DNA of 6,658 bases. Origin: Thiotrichaceae bacterium (lineage in GTDB: Bacteria > Pseudomonadota > Gammaproteobacteria > Thiotrichales > Thiotrichaceae). Where the stretch lies: contig JALVDG010000437.1 of the NCBI GenBank assembly GCA_027009095.1, positions 1 to 6,658 on the forward strand. The letters are read 5' to 3'. Below the pieces are notes generated by a model. The model had not been told where the DNA came from and did no database searches. It was given only the letters and a program-made list of their open reading frames with translations. Position 1 is the first letter of the stretch; the number at the start of each line of letters is the position of its first letter. A program made the translations under genes and the position numbers. Positions 6,095 through 6,658 of the stretch are shown in pieces.

Positions 6095-6658
6095 ATGAAA
6101 AATAAAAGGGTATTAAGTATTGCATTGAGTATGGCAATACTGGGGGTTAGCGACAGCATATTTGCGGAAGAAACAACACCAACCGAAAGCAAAGAAGCCG
6201 CACCTGCCACCGCAGTGGTTGATAAAAATAAAGCAGCAGAAAGCCCCGCGGCGACAACAGACACCGAGCAAGTAGCCACAACATCATCCACAAAAGAACC
6301 CGAAGCAAAGGCTAAGCCGATGGTCACTAAAAAAACCATGCCAAGCATACCCTTTACAGGTATATCCTCTTTGCGTGGCAATAATGCCATTAAAGAAGAA
6401 GCGCAAAAAGCCAGCGTAAAACAATTACCCGCTGATAGACCACCGATTATGCGTAATTATTTTCAACAACCGCCTTTAGTGCCACATCGTGTGCGTGAGT
6501 ATCGAATTACAAAAAATAATAATAAATGCCTCTCTTGTCATAGTTGGAAAAATGCTAAAACTTATGGTGCAACCAAGATTAGTCAAACACACTTTGCTGA
6601 CCGTGATGGCAATGCTCACTCCACCGTTGCTGCCCGCCGCTATTTTTGTAATCAATGC
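6095..6658 (+). CDS. napB: NapB, dihaem cytochrome c subunit of nitrate reductase (cut by window edge)
   Basis: NapB is the periplasmic dihaem c-type cytochrome that hands electrons to NapA. The 188 visible codons show a Sec signal peptide (KNKR followed by a hydrophobic core, cleavage after IFA at residue 24), then an unusual Ala/Thr/Glu/Lys/Pro-rich segment at 25-75. The NapB domain starts near FTGISSLR. Domain signatures are NYFQQPPLVPH with H131 as a likely haem ligand, the first haem site C145-L-S-C148-H149, and TKISQTHF with H166 as another likely ligand. The window ends on C185-N-Q-C188, just before the His of the second CXXCH expected after RRYFCNQC. The ATG at 6095 has an AGAGAGG site 7 bases upstream, 13 bases after the napH stop. 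E. coli NapB is 149 residues in total, so this protein is longer by roughly the low-complexity insertion. Confidence 0.95.
   Translation, partial: MKNKRVLSIALSMAILGVSDSIFAEETTPTESKEAAPATAVVDKNKAAESPAATTDTEQVATTSSTKEPEAKAKPMVTKKTMPSIPFTGISSLRGNNAIKEEAQKASVKQLPADRPPIMRNYFQQPPLVPHRVREYRITKNNNKCLSCHSWKNAKTYGATKISQTHFADRDGNAHSTVAARRYFCNQC
6167..6319 (+). other. Low-complexity, T-depleted segment within napB
   Basis: Codons 25-75 of napB encode 51 residues, of which about 40 are Ala, Thr, Glu, Lys or Pro. There is no aromatic residue, Cys, His, Gly, Leu or Ile. The coding strand has only 10 T in these 153 bases. No exact repeat unit is visible. The segment lies between the signal peptide and the haem domain and probably forms a flexible, disordered linker in the periplasm. 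It is not part of the usual NapB domain, judging from the E. coli protein. Confidence 0.8.

Noticed and set aside
6088..6390. 100-residue open frame on the - strand opposite the start of napB
   Set aside because: napB on the + strand has a ribosome site, signal peptide and haem motif in the same place. The antisense frame is open because the napB linker DNA is T-depleted on the + strand (A-depleted on the - strand), which makes stop codons rare there. Its predicted product is a low-complexity mirror of that bias.

Overview
The window carries a periplasmic nitrate reductase (Nap) operon in the order napF-napD-napA-napG-napH-napB. This is the gene order of the enterobacterial napFDAGHBC operon, cut at its right edge inside napB. 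All six nap genes lie on the + strand with short gaps or a 1-base overlap. A separate gene on the - strand, also cut by the window edge, fills the left end. The protein sequences resemble gammaproteobacterial Nap proteins. The base composition is moderately AT-rich, and the divergent neighbour belongs to the AAA-ATPase-like family. A gammaproteobacterium of moderate to low GC is the best reading, perhaps a sulfur-oxidising Thiotrichales-type organism; that finer placement is only a guess.

Layout: 1-663 (-) is the N-terminal part of an AAA-ATPase-like protein with Walker A and B motifs. 664-899 is the divergent intergenic region. It holds an 8-bp inverted repeat and, closer to napF, an FNR-like box placed at -41.5 relative to a good -10 hexamer. 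900-1409 is napF, 1410-1706 napD, 1773-4310 napA, 4343-5206 napG, 5206-6081 napH and 6095-6658 the start of napB. No RNA genes, insertion sequences, CRISPR arrays or terminators were found.

How the genes work together: NapA is the Mo-bis-MGD, [4Fe-4S] catalytic subunit, exported folded by the Tat system, and NapB is its dihaem cytochrome c partner in the periplasm. NapD binds the NapA Tat signal peptide and NapF helps NapA maturation in the cytoplasm. NapG (periplasmic, Tat-exported, four clusters) and NapH (membrane, two CX3CP motifs and two clusters) form a quinol-oxidising branch that feeds electrons towards NapB/NapA. A napC gene is not visible and would be expected just past the right edge if the enterobacterial order holds.

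This is a known system. The less ordinary points are a 51-residue Ala/Thr/Glu/Lys/Pro-rich, T-depleted segment between the NapB signal peptide and its haem domain, a NapG C-terminal tail about 60 residues longer than the E. coli protein, a well-placed FNR-type promoter, and an unexplained inverted repeat in the intergenic region.
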